From Alteribacter aurantiacus DSM 18675 (lineage in GTDB: Bacteria; Bacillota; Bacilli; Bacillales; Salisediminibacteriaceae), in NCBI RefSeq assembly GCF_000429705.1, contig NZ_KE386942.1, forward strand, positions 203,241-267,240: a stretch of DNA of 64,000 bases. Direction: 5' to 3'. Position numbers and translations under genes: made by a program. Each line of letters starts with the position of its first letter. Position 1 is the first letter of the stretch. Positions 42,001 to 50,607 of this stretch are shown one piece after another. The notes below the pieces were generated by a model. The model was not told the origin of the DNA, did no database searches, and was given only the letters and a program-made list of their open reading frames with translations.

Positions 42001-42118
42001 AACCCGAAAGATCCGACCCTTCCTGCCCCGCGCCACACCGCTCCACCCGATCCTCTCTTCCCCCACACTCCTCACAAAAAAACGCCCGCACTTCTCCACC
42101 GAGAAGCCCGCGCGCTTT
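41988..42118. repeat. Composite repeat flank, copy 2
   Basis: ATCCGAAACCCGAAAGATC, a C-rich patch, ACAAAAAAAC and the hairpin CTTCTCCACCGAGAAG (about 42091-42106) repeat the layout at 38756. On the minus strand the hairpin followed by CGTTTTTTT can end transcription of the gene at 42123. Confidence 0.6.
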
Positions 42119-42122
42119 TTAC

Positions 42123-42425
42123 TTAGATCCCCAACAAGGAAAAAACGAGGCCCGCCGCCATGGCCAGCACGAAGACAGCGGCGAACACTTCGACGTAGTA
42201 CGTTTTTCCTTCTTTTTTTACCCCCATTCGCCATACTCGCCATCCTACTACCGCACCAATCAAGCTACCGATAATCGAGTAGCGCAGAATTCCGATTACG
42301 TAGTCGTAGACAGGCACATACGTCATCGTTGGGCCCTCAACCACGCGGTAATCGACGAATAAAATGGCAAGTGCCAACGTGAGGAAAAATCCGTATACAG
42401 CTGACTTGACGATGGTCCGCTCCAT
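42123..42425 (-). CDS. Small membrane protein
   Basis: 100 residues, AAAGGAGGAAC upstream. Three hydrophobic segments: VYGFFLTLALAILFVDYRVV, ILRYSIIGSLIGAVVGWRVW and VFAAVFVLAMAAGLVFSLL. Unknown family. It follows the panF-like gene by 13 nt and is likely its operon partner. Confidence 0.65.
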   Translation of the reverse strand: MERTIVKSAVYGFFLTLALAILFVDYRVVEGPTMTYVPVYDYVIGILRYSIIGSLIGAVVGWRVWRMGVKKEGKTYYVEVFAAVFVLAMAAGLVFSLLGI

Positions 42426-42438
42426 TGTGGTTCCTCCT

Positions 42439-43884
42439 TTACGCGTCTATAGTTAGCTTTTGTTTAGGTTCCGTGACAATAGTGGCTACGACAAACACGA
42501 CAAAGGATAAGACGACTGGAAGAACGACGGAGTGCATCCCGAACGGATCAGGATAAAACTGATGAATCAGTACGTAAGAAAACACACCGGCAATCATGGA
42601 CGACAAAGCTCCATATTTATTTGCCCGATTCCAATAAAGTCCGAAAATGACCGGCCAAATAAACGCCGCTTCCAAGCCGCCAAAAGCGAACAAATTGAGC
42701 CAAATCAGAAGGTCCGGTGGGCTTAAAGCCATGGCGAAGACGAGTATACCGAGAATGGCTGTGACACCAAAGCTTACTTTCTTGATCCGCTCGTTTGAGG
42801 CGTCCGGTTTGACGTAGTTGATGTACACGTCCTTGACGACGGCGGAGCTCACAAGAAGCAAGAGACTGTCAACAGTACTCATAATCGCAGCGAGTGGCGC
42901 AGCGAGAACAATGCCCGCGAGCCAAGGCGGCAACACTTCCATAGCAATCATAGGCATCACTTGGTCAGGTACGTCGACACCTGGCAAAATCGGGCGAGCG
43001 AACACACCGATCAGGTGCATGCCGAGCATAATAAAGCCGACAACGATCGTCCCCACAATGAGCGCTCGGTGCATGGCCTGGCTGTTTTTATAGCTCATGG
43101 CACGGACGGTGACTTGTGGAAGAGCGATCACGCCTACGCCAACAAGAATCCAAAAGGACGACACGTATGCAGGTGTTAAGCTTCCGTCGTGACCAAATGG
43201 TGTGACGAGGTTCGGGTTTTCCGCCATCAAGTCACTCATAATGTTCGTAATCCCGCCCCCGGCGATGATCGTTCCAACAAGGATGATAAGCGTCCCGAAA
43301 AACATGACCACTCCTTGTACCGTATCAGTAATGACAACGGCGCGAAAACCTCCGATAATCACATACGCCAAGACGGCAATGGCAAAAATAAAAAGTGCTG
43401 ATGTATATGTAAGACCGGTAAGGGATTCAATGAGCCTCGCTCCCCCAACCCACTGTGCCGCCATTGCAGAAAACAAGAAGATGATAATGCTAAAAGCGGA
43501 AAATAAGGCAACCCACTTACTATTGTAGCGTCTTCGCAGGAAATCCACGAGAGTTAAAGCGTTGTATTTTCGTGCGATAATAGCGAATTTTTTCCCCAAA
43601 ACCATAAGCACGAAATACCCCGTGGCCACTTGAGCCATGGCAAGTAGAACCCATCCTAGTCCTTGAGTATAGGCGACACCTGGTCCGCCGATGAAACTCG
43701 ATGCACTTCCGTATGTAGCAATCATGGTCATGGCTAAAATAAAGCCGCCAAGTTCACGACTTCCAAGGAAATATTCCTGTAAAAACCCGCTTCCTTTTCG
43801 GTTCACATTACGTGAGGACCAAAATCCGATCGCAAAAATAAGTGTTAAAAAGCCGAACAGAGAGGTCATTACTGCTATATTCAT
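42439..43884 (-). CDS. panF: Sodium/pantothenate symporter PanF-like
   Basis: 481 residues, about 13 transmembrane helices of the SSS (LeuT-fold) family. Na+/solute signatures: GSRELGGFILAMTMIATYGSAS near the start, the WILVGVGVIALPQVTVRAMSYK-type loop, and APLAAIMSTVDSLLLLVSSA. The companion gene upstream encodes a YhdT-like protein (overlap ATGA), an arrangement typical of panF. Imports pantothenate with Na+; related substrates cannot be excluded. Confidence 0.8.
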   Translation of the reverse strand: MNIAVMTSLFGFLTLIFAIGFWSSRNVNRKGSGFLQEYFLGSRELGGFILAMTMIATYGSASSFIGGPGVAYTQGLGWVLLAMAQVATGYFVLMVLGKKFAIIARKYNALTLVDFLRRRYNSKWVALFSAFSIIIFLFSAMAAQWVGGARLIESLTGLTYTSALFIFAIAVLAYVIIGGFRAVVITDTVQGVVMFFGTLIILVGTIIAGGGITNIMSDLMAENPNLVTPFGHDGSLTPAYVSSFWILVGVGVIALPQVTVRAMSYKNSQAMHRALIVGTIVVGFIMLGMHLIGVFARPILPGVDVPDQVMPMIAMEVLPPWLAGIVLAAPLAAIMSTVDSLLLLVSSAVVKDVYINYVKPDASNERIKKVSFGVTAILGILVFAMALSPPDLLIWLNLFAFGGLEAAFIWPVIFGLYWNRANKYGALSSMIAGVFSYVLIHQFYPDPFGMHSVVLPVVLSFVVFVVATIVTEPKQKLTIDA

Positions 43885-44183
43885 GTGTGATCCTCTCTTT
43901 CTTCATCTTCAAATGAAACGTCTTTAAAGAACACTTTTACTACAAAAATAACGAGTGCCACCATAAGAAGGAAGCCTCCGATACAGCTATACACAAACCA
44001 TTCAGGCATCCCGAAGATAAATCGGTAGTCTTCAATAGGGCCGGAGCCGAGCCCGTAGGCAAAACCGAACCACCATAAGAAGTTGATGATGACAAGCGCT
44101 ACCCCAATGAGGGCTTCTCTGTTTGCGATTTTAAATCGGGGATCGGTATGCAGGTCAATTCGATCATTTCCATTATCTTTCAT
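43881..44183 (-). CDS. yhdT: YhdT family (DUF997) membrane protein
   Basis: 100 residues from the ATG at 44183 (AAAAGGGGGC upstream; the ATG at 44234 gives an unsupported extension). Two helices: ALIGVALVIINFLWWFGFAYGLG and YSCIGGFLLMVALVIFVVKVFF, with PRFKIANREA before the first. The motif WWFGFAYGLGS is typical of YhdT, which pairs with PanF. Confidence 0.8.
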   Translation of the reverse strand: MKDNGNDRIDLHTDPRFKIANREALIGVALVIINFLWWFGFAYGLGSGPIEDYRFIFGMPEWFVYSCIGGFLLMVALVIFVVKVFFKDVSFEDEEREDHT

Positions 44184-44401
44184 CTTTAAGCCCCCTTTTA
44201 CCTGTTCTTCAAGTTGTTCGTACCTATTTTTCATTATAACATTTACACGCTTACATTGGTTTGGTACGATTTGTTTTGTTCGTCTATTTCATAACATAAA
44301 ATTGAGATTTTTGTAAACGTTATTATTATGTGCAATCCATAGTTGTTTTCACCATGAATAGACGATCTCGTTTTCATTTTAATAAACAAGGAGTGGACAG
44401 T

Positions 44402-45619
44402 GTGAATATTTTGTGGGGTATGTTTGGGATCCTCGTCGTTTTAGGAATTGCTCTTCTTTTATCCACAAACCGTCGAGCAATCAAACCAAGAACGATTCTT
44501 GTGGGTCTAGCAATTCAAATTACGTTTGCGTTTATCGTGCTCAGATGGCCGCTTGGTAAAGCCGCTTTAGAACAGCTCACCTTCGCAGTATCTAGTGTCA
44601 TCGATTTCGCAAATGAAGGGGTAGACTTTGTTTTCGGAGGCATTTTTGAATCTGAAAACGTAGGTTTTATTTTCGCCTTTGAAGTACTGCCAATCATTAT
44701 CTTCTTCTCGTCTTTGATTTCTGTGTTGTACTATATCGGAATTATGCAATGGGTTGTAAAACTCCTAGGAGGCGCGTTAGCGAAGCTCCTTGGGACAAGC
44801 CAAACGGAGTCTTTGTCTGCTGCGGCAAACATTTTCTTGGGACAAACGGAAGCACCGTTGGTTGTTAAGCCGTACATTTCAAAAATGACGAACTCTGAAC
44901 TTTTCGCCGTTATGACCGGAGGACTTGCTTCTGTTGCCGGTTCCGTACTAGTCGGTTACGCTATCCTTGGTGTGCCTCTTGAATACTTACTAGCGGCAAG
45001 TTTCATGGCTGCACCGGCCGCGTTAATTTTGGCCAAAATCATGGTGCCTGAAACGGCTCCTCAAGAAACTCGTCAAGAAGCATTAACCCTTGAAAAAGAT
45101 ACAGAATCCACAAACGTCATTGACGCCGCCGCTCGTGGAGCGAGCGTTGGTTTACAACTGGCCTTAAACATTGCTGCCATGTTGATTGCCTTTATTGCAC
45201 TCATCGCGTTGCTCAATGGAATCTTAGGATTCGTTGGTGGCTGGTTTGGTGCCGGTAACTTAACCATCGAATACGTTCTAGGTTTCTTGTTTGCTCCACT
45301 TGCCTTTGCTGTTGGTGTACCATGGTCAGAGGCCGTATATGCCGGTGGATTTATCGGTCAAAAGCTCGTCTTGAACGAGTTTGTTGCGTACTTAGCCTTC
45401 GCACCTGAAATTGAAAACCTGACACCAAAGACTGTAGCGATTGTTACATTTGCCCTTTGCGGATTCGCGAACTTATCAAGTCTCGGTATTCTCCTTGGTG
45501 GTCTTGGTAAACTCGCTCCTGAGCGCCGTAGCGATATCGCGCGCATGGGTGTTCGTGCTGTAGCAGCAGGGATGCTTGCTTCACTACTCAGTGCGTCCAT
45601 TGCAGGTATGTTGATTTAA
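44402..45619 (+). CDS. nupC: NupC/CNT family nucleoside transporter
   Basis: 405 residues from the GTG at 44402 (AAGGAG 8 nt upstream). Concentrative nucleoside transporter layout: ILWGMFGILVVLGIALLLS at the start, the gate motif NIFLGQTEAPLVVKPY (about 158-173), ELFAVMTGGLASVAGSVLVGY, and the C-terminal ALCGFANLSSLGILLGGLG signature. Takes up nucleosides with H+ or Na+. It would work downstream of the secreted nucleotidases elsewhere in the window. Confidence 0.9.
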   Translation: MNILWGMFGILVVLGIALLLSTNRRAIKPRTILVGLAIQITFAFIVLRWPLGKAALEQLTFAVSSVIDFANEGVDFVFGGIFESENVGFIFAFEVLPIIIFFSSLISVLYYIGIMQWVVKLLGGALAKLLGTSQTESLSAAANIFLGQTEAPLVVKPYISKMTNSELFAVMTGGLASVAGSVLVGYAILGVPLEYLLAASFMAAPAALILAKIMVPETAPQETRQEALTLEKDTESTNVIDAAARGASVGLQLALNIAAMLIAFIALIALLNGILGFVGGWFGAGNLTIEYVLGFLFAPLAFAVGVPWSEAVYAGGFIGQKLVLNEFVAYLAFAPEIENLTPKTVAIVTFALCGFANLSSLGILLGGLGKLAPERRSDIARMGVRAVAAGMLASLLSASIAGMLI

Positions 45620-45679
45620 GATCTGTGTGTATTGGTAGGATATGCGAGGTTAGTTGATGGAGGTCTATCGTCTAACGAC

Positions 45680-45721
45680 AAAAGGTCGGTGTTGCTCATG
45701 GAGCCGCACCGACCTTTTTTT
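45680..45721 (+). terminator. Rho-independent terminator
   Basis: AAAAGGTCGGTG and CACCGACCTTTT pair around a 15-nt loop and end in TTTTTTT, 60 nt after nupC. Confidence 0.85.
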
Positions 45722-45735
45722 ATGACCTCAACTTA

Positions 45736-47463
45736 CTAAAAATTTATGTTTCCTTGCAAATCGAAGACATCAAGACTCATCCCAACCGGAGCGTTGGTAC
45801 TATAGCCAACCGGATAGTTAGGGTCTACTGTATCCCCTGCTGCTCCCCAAGGTAATGCCACACTAAAGCTGTTATTATATACCTGTATCTGATCATCAGC
45901 GGGGATGGACGTCCCTCCACTACGGTAATCAATAAACACGCCTAACCGGTTTGGATTCGGATTGATGATGATGTTATCATCAATGAGAATCTCTTCAAAA
46001 CCACCAAAACTCCAAGCTGGAAGAAAGAAAATAATTGTACTACCTGCCGGACCTCCAGTATGGTCAATATAATTCTCATCCACGATAAAGGTTAAGTTTA
46101 CAGGAGGAGAGTTATATAGGATGTATTGCTGAAAGCTTGTTACAAAGTTATTTCCGACAGTAATAGATCCTCCTGCAAAATCAAATTGATTAGCTGTCTC
46201 AATTGAGATAAACCTTCTGCTTGTTGCACTACCGTTAAAACGATTGCCATAAACGATGGTGTTTCCGTCAATGCGTTGAAAAACGAGCCCATCGCGATTT
46301 CCATTATGCAAAAATGTATTTCCAATAAAAAGTAAATTCTGAGCTTTAATAAATGCCGTATACCTGCCTCCCTGGAAGATATTATATTGTAAAACAATAT
46401 TATCTCTTAGTATTTCAGGGAACCCAAAAGAGGGAATATTAAATAAAGAAATATCTCCACCGGCAGTTGTTGGACCAATCCAATGGATGTTTTCAACAAC
46501 CACATCACTAGCCCGAATTGATAAGTAACCTACTGGTGAAACAGGTATAAAATCAAAAACAACGTTTGTGTATGCGGAGGAGATTCCCCTTAGGGTTAGG
46601 GAACGATCGATAATCAATTGCGAAGTTAAGGTATACGTTCCAGGTGACAAAAGAATTGTATCTCCTGGGGCTGCATTTGTTATGGCGAGAGGGATTGATG
46701 CATAGGTGATGCCTTGGTTAACGTTTAGAATGCGCTCAGAGTTTACATTCACATTAGAACCAATTGTAATGTAATCATATGTTTGGTCTTCGTTAAGGGT
46801 AATGAAAGCGTCTGGGCTTTCAGACTCAATTCTCACTGCCGTTGTCCTGGTGATAGGCGGTGACCCACTCAAATCATATGTGCCGGGTTCTACGATTACT
46901 AGGCTTATATCTTCGTTAGCTAAAGCAGCAAGTAATTCTGCCTCTGATGATACCTCTACCGACACTTGTTGACCCAACTTTTGTATGAATATAGATGCTG
47001 TTACATTCCCTTCAATCCCCCCAGCTGGTGTTTGGAGTGATACTGGAAAGATACTAAGGTTATTGAAGTAACGTAACGTCAAGGTACTAGGGGTATTCGT
47101 GATGGTCACTACCACCTGCCCAAATGTTTGTTGATTCTCATCATCTGATCCATAAATCGTGCCTGGTATGACTTGATCATTTAAAAACAACGTAAACTGG
47201 TTTCTCTGTTCACCAGTCACAGAGAAGGTTATTGCGTAGTCACCGACCTCATTAAAAATAATGTCAGACTCTCCATCTTGATGTTCGATAGGACCGAAAG
47301 ACACTCCTGTATTTGAAAAAGCAATCTCGTCTCCGGGCTGTAACCCTTGTGTCGCAAGATTAAAAATATAGGCATGTGTTGAAGAGAACCCCGGGGGACC
47401 TTGAGGACCGGTGGGACCCGGAGGACCTGGGGGACCAGGAGGCCCAACCACCTGAGCACACAT
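45736..47463 (-). CDS. Collagen-like/BclA-type protein fused to a right-handed beta-helix
   Basis: 575 residues from the ATG at 47463 (GGAAGGTGG upstream). Short collagen stretch VGPPGPPGPPGPTGPQGPPG (6-25); a BclA-like TNF jelly roll (about 30-172: FGPIEHQDGESDIIFNEVGD, TFSVTGEQRNQFTLFLNDQV and GGIEGNVTASIFIQKLG). Then a parallel beta-helix (about 180-550) with LSPGTYTLTSQLIIDRSLT, NIHWIGPTTAGG and repeated G-N-x-F/N-R-F turns. Likely a spore-surface filament protein with a large carbohydrate-binding or lyase-like tip. No catalytic residues could be assigned. Second gene of an operon with the next entry. Confidence 0.75.
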   Translation of the reverse strand: MCAQVVGPPGPPGPPGPTGPQGPPGFSSTHAYIFNLATQGLQPGDEIAFSNTGVSFGPIEHQDGESDIIFNEVGDYAITFSVTGEQRNQFTLFLNDQVIPGTIYGSDDENQQTFGQVVVTITNTPSTLTLRYFNNLSIFPVSLQTPAGGIEGNVTASIFIQKLGQQVSVEVSSEAELLAALANEDISLVIVEPGTYDLSGSPPITRTTAVRIESESPDAFITLNEDQTYDYITIGSNVNVNSERILNVNQGITYASIPLAITNAAPGDTILLSPGTYTLTSQLIIDRSLTLRGISSAYTNVVFDFIPVSPVGYLSIRASDVVVENIHWIGPTTAGGDISLFNIPSFGFPEILRDNIVLQYNIFQGGRYTAFIKAQNLLFIGNTFLHNGNRDGLVFQRIDGNTIVYGNRFNGSATSRRFISIETANQFDFAGGSITVGNNFVTSFQQYILYNSPPVNLTFIVDENYIDHTGGPAGSTIIFFLPAWSFGGFEEILIDDNIIINPNPNRLGVFIDYRSGGTSIPADDQIQVYNNSFSVALPWGAAGDTVDPNYPVGYSTNAPVGMSLDVFDLQGNINF

Positions 47464-47488
47464 TTGATGACCACCTTCCACTCATGTT

Positions 47489-47977
47489 TTAGAGCCTTTG
47501 AATTAGCACCGAAGCTGTTGTGTTCGCTTCTATGCCTCCGGCTAATGTCTCTAAAAGGATTGTAGAATCGGAATTGAAATTTCGAATAGTAACCGTCGAG
47601 ACGCCCGCTATTGAAATGATACAAAAACCTGTATTTTGTTGGTTGCTATCCCCAGATCCATAAACCGTTCCTTCCACCAATTCATCATTTACAAAAACAG
47701 AAAACTGATTTGCTTGTTCACTAGTGACTGAAAAAATGATTTTGTAATTCCCAGGGGTGTTAAGAATGATCTCACTATCCCCAGGAGTATGACCAACTCC
47801 ACCAAATAAGACACCATTCGTATCAAATGTAATGTCTTCGTTCACCTCTATACTCTGGGCAGTTTGCTGGTAGATATAACCATAATCAGTTGAAGCTGCG
47901 GTTCCGGCAGGGCCTTGAGGTCCAGCAGGACCGGGTGGACCAGGTGGACCAGGGGGACCTGGTATCACGATTCCCAT
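47489..47977 (-). CDS. Collagen-like BclA-type exosporium protein
   Basis: 162 residues from the ATG at 47977, 9 nt after GGAGG. N-terminus MGIVIPG is shared with the gene at 8486. A short collagen part (GPPGPPGPPGPAGPQGPAG) leads to a jelly roll like the one at 45736 (IEVNEDITFDTNGVLFGGVG, YKIIFSVTSEQANQFSVFVN, GGIEANTTASVLIQRL). BclA-type proteins form trimeric hairs on the exosporium. The stop is 25 nt before the next gene. Confidence 0.8.
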   Translation of the reverse strand: MGIVIPGPPGPPGPPGPAGPQGPAGTAASTDYGYIYQQTAQSIEVNEDITFDTNGVLFGGVGHTPGDSEIILNTPGNYKIIFSVTSEQANQFSVFVNDELVEGTVYGSGDSNQQNTGFCIISIAGVSTVTIRNFNSDSTILLETLAGGIEANTTASVLIQRL

Positions 47978-48067
47978 TATCATTCACCTCCATTTCTATC
48001 GTTATAGCAATAGAGGGTGTCTTATACCTCATTTATGAATAAATAGTCAATCACAACTATGACGTTG

Positions 48068-48721
48068 TTACTCGACCAACTTCCTCAGCTTGTTCTCCAC
48101 TCCTGCTCGCCAAGATTCGGCCAAGTATGGGAGTTCGGCCAATGCCCGCAGTCCTTTTACATCGTCTGCCTCTTGAAAGTTCAGTCGATTCACTTGAGCG
48201 ATTGTGGTGTTTGTAAGGCGTTCCCTAAAACGAAGGTCGTCCTCTTTTGATACCTGTCCCTCTTGTAAAACACGAAAATAAAATCCGGAATATCCCGTTT
48301 CTTGCACGTACAAAGGTAGCTCTTTAACATCGTGACGTTTCGCAAGCTTGTAGCAAGGGTGACGAGGTTGGCTTACTTGAACGACTGCCTCTCCCCATTT
48401 AAATGTGTCGCCGATACAGATGTCCTTTTCCAAAAGGCCTGTCACCGTCACATTCTCTCCGAACGCCCCTACCTCCATCTTTATACCAAGTTTCTCGTCC
48501 CAATAAGGATAGTGCTCCGAAGAATAAACACATACCGCTTTATCCACCCCCCCGTGGTTCACAAGATCCTCTTGTTCGTCCCCTTTAAGCTTTGTTTTTG
48601 TTAAAAAAACAGGCCCCTCAACAGGCGTTTTGATGATTCCTGAAGCCACTTCTTTTTTCCCTGACCCGGCAATGACTTGGACTTTTCCTGTATTTAATGC
48701 TTGAACTTTTCCTGTTAGCAT
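48068..48721 (-). CDS. MOSC domain protein (YiiM-like)
   Basis: 217 residues, AAAGGAGC upstream. The MOSC core includes LVNHGGVDKAVCVYSSEHYPYW, GAFGENVTVTG, DICIGDTFKWGEAVVQVSQPR and the catalytic-type Cys in PRHPCYKL. YiiM-type proteins reduce N-hydroxylated purines via a molybdenum-sulfur centre. The C-terminal 3-alpha domain ends LAESWRAGVENKL. Confidence 0.85.
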   Translation of the reverse strand: MLTGKVQALNTGKVQVIAGSGKKEVASGIIKTPVEGPVFLTKTKLKGDEQEDLVNHGGVDKAVCVYSSEHYPYWDEKLGIKMEVGAFGENVTVTGLLEKDICIGDTFKWGEAVVQVSQPRHPCYKLAKRHDVKELPLYVQETGYSGFYFRVLQEGQVSKEDDLRFRERLTNTTIAQVNRLNFQEADDVKGLRALAELPYLAESWRAGVENKLRKLVE

Positions 48722-48823
48722 AGAAAGACCAGCTCCTTTTGCACTTTTTTACCATTTTAAACGTTTACATGTGAAACAACAAACGATAGATGGCGACTAA
48801 CTTTCTAGAAGGAGCGTGTGGCC

Positions 48824-49153
48824 ATGAACTTAAGTCGAACTATATGGATACTCTTGTTAGTCTTCCTTGCCGCTTGTGGAAGCAATGAGGGGAGTACGGC
48901 CATTGAAGGTCGTGTAGTAGATAAAGGGGAACAAGCCCTTTTGATTGTAAAAGGCGTGAGTGAAGAGGAAGCAAATGCCCTTGATGAGGATGCCATTCAC
49001 GATGGAGGTGTTGGGGAAGCTTTTTGGATCTATGGTATTGAGGATCCAGACAGTTTTGATCAAGGCGACTTGGTTAAAGTAACAACAGATGAGATCATGG
49101 AAAGTTATCCAGCACAGGCAGAAGCCATAACCATTGAACAGATAGGAGAATAA
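48824..49153 (+). CDS. DUF3221-like lipoprotein
   Basis: 109 residues from the ATG at 48824 (GAAGGAGC upstream). Lipobox LAAC follows TIWILLLVFLA. The mature part (IEGRVVDKGEQALLIVKGV, FWIYGIEDPDSFDQGDLVKV) resembles DUF3221, an OB-like fold found in Bacillus lipoproteins. Function unknown. Confidence 0.75.
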   Translation: MNLSRTIWILLLVFLAACGSNEGSTAIEGRVVDKGEQALLIVKGVSEEEANALDEDAIHDGGVGEAFWIYGIEDPDSFDQGDLVKVTTDEIMESYPAQAEAITIEQIGE

Positions 49154-49157
49154 CAGC

Positions 49158-49189
49158 AAAGGCGGCCCCTAATGGACCGCCTCGTTTTA
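49158..49189. terminator. Terminator hairpin
   Basis: AGGCGG and CCGCCT pair around an 11-nt loop and are followed by CGTTTT. It lies between two convergent genes and touches the stop of the minus-strand gene. Confidence 0.65.
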
Positions 49190-50353
49190 TGAATCATATG
49201 CTTTGTTACCTAGCGCCATCATCGTAATGTCATCTGACGGTGGGTTGTGAAGCCCCGCACGAACGTCTCTGTAATACCGTTCCAATGGGTTTGATTTGGC
49301 CAAGCTGTGGCCTCCTACGATTCTCATGGCCAAGTCGACAATGTCAATGGCCATATTCGTCACCGTCGTTTTGACTGCAGTTAATTCTGTGCTTAAGTTT
49401 GGCCTGTGCTCAGGATAGTCATCCCACATTTTTGAAACAGAGTACATAAAATGTCTCGCTTGCATCATTTTCAGATCCATTTCCGCTGTTTTGCGCCTCA
49501 CTTCGGGCACGTCTTTAATTGGATGATCGAGGCTGTTCGGCTGATACGTTTTGGCAAACGCCACAGCTTCATCGCGAGCCGCTTTGGCAATGCCGATGTA
49601 ACAGGCTGGCACATGAAGGAGCCACCCGTGTGGAATGGCAGGCTTACTTCCAGGTGTACGCTTGGCTACCCAAGCGTCGCCGTCCACCTTTACTCGATGG
49701 AGTATCAAGTCATCACTTCTCGTGGCTCTCATGCCCATCGTATTCCACGTTTCATCAATCGAAAGCCCTTCAGAATTTTTTGGGATAAGGAATTCCCCAA
49801 TTTCACCGTTAGGCTCTACTGTCGCAGTAACGATAAAGTAGTCCAAGATCGGCGCTAGTGACGTGAACGTTTTCTTTCCGGAAATTTCATACCCTCCCTC
49901 TATAGGTCGAGCCGTCGTTTCCGGCTTTCCTCCTCGGGCAGGGCTTCCTGTTGCCGGTTCCGTTGCAATGGTGTTGATCAGGACGCCTTTATCCACAATT
50001 TCTTTACTAAGTGTAATGAAATTCTTCTGCGACCACTTTTCTGTTTCTCGCAGCTGCATGATCACGCCATTATGCCAACCAAGACTAAGAGCGGTTGCTC
50101 CGTCCCCTTGTGCCACTTGTTCTTGAACAAGAAGAAAGTCCGTCAAAGAGGCTTCTTCCCCTCCAAATACTTTTGGAACGACTATTTTTGTTAGCCCTTT
50201 TTCCTTTAGTTCGGCGAAGTTCTCAAACGGAAAGGCTGCCTTTTCGTCTAATTCAGCTGCTCGTTCTTTAAACCGTGGAATGAGCGCTTCGATCGTATCA
50301 TGACGTTCTATTTGTTTGTCAGTTAACAAAAACAGGTCCTTCATATCGCTCAT
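49187..50353 (-). CDS. Acyl-CoA dehydrogenase family protein (YdbM-like)
   Basis: 388 residues from the ATG at 50353 (AGGTGATC upstream). FAD-dependent fold in order: FPFENFAELKEKGLTKIVVP, LGWHNGVIMQL, ATEPATGSP, the YEISGKKTFTSLAPILDYF beta domain, MGMRATRSDD, and a helical C-terminal domain with VGGHSLAKSNPLERYYRDVRAG. YdbM of B. subtilis is the nearest I recall; related DszC/SfnC monooxygenases share the fold, so flavin oxygenase activity is an alternative. The glutamate catalytic base is not clear. Confidence 0.75.
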   Translation of the reverse strand: MSDMKDLFLLTDKQIERHDTIEALIPRFKERAAELDEKAAFPFENFAELKEKGLTKIVVPKVFGGEEASLTDFLLVQEQVAQGDGATALSLGWHNGVIMQLRETEKWSQKNFITLSKEIVDKGVLINTIATEPATGSPARGGKPETTARPIEGGYEISGKKTFTSLAPILDYFIVTATVEPNGEIGEFLIPKNSEGLSIDETWNTMGMRATRSDDLILHRVKVDGDAWVAKRTPGSKPAIPHGWLLHVPACYIGIAKAARDEAVAFAKTYQPNSLDHPIKDVPEVRRKTAEMDLKMMQARHFMYSVSKMWDDYPEHRPNLSTELTAVKTTVTNMAIDIVDLAMRIVGGHSLAKSNPLERYYRDVRAGLHNPPSDDITMMALGNKAYDS

Positions 50354-50607
50354 CCGATCACCTACTTTGTGCATTTAGTTAAATCATATCGAAAAACTCG
50401 GCATTATGCTACAGAGTTGCTTATTTGACACGTTTTTTACAATTAGATGTTAAGATTACAAATTAGTGGGAAATCCTTTTCTCTTTTCCCGGGAAATGAC
50501 ATGATTCATGACATTTTTCCATAATTTTATCACTTATTTACCCCTACAAATCTGTTAGCATACAAGAATGAATATAGTACACGTAAACTATGCTTGGGGG
50601 ACTTCAA

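Noticed and set aside
44312..44325. cre-like TGTAAACGTTATTA before nupC
   Set aside because: One mismatch in the conserved CA end and about 77 nt from the start; too weak to list as an operator.
50540..50567. SigI-type promoter before mreBH
   Set aside because: ACCCCT resembles the -35 box, and mreBH is a known SigI target in B. subtilis, but no CGAA -10 box is found at the right distance.
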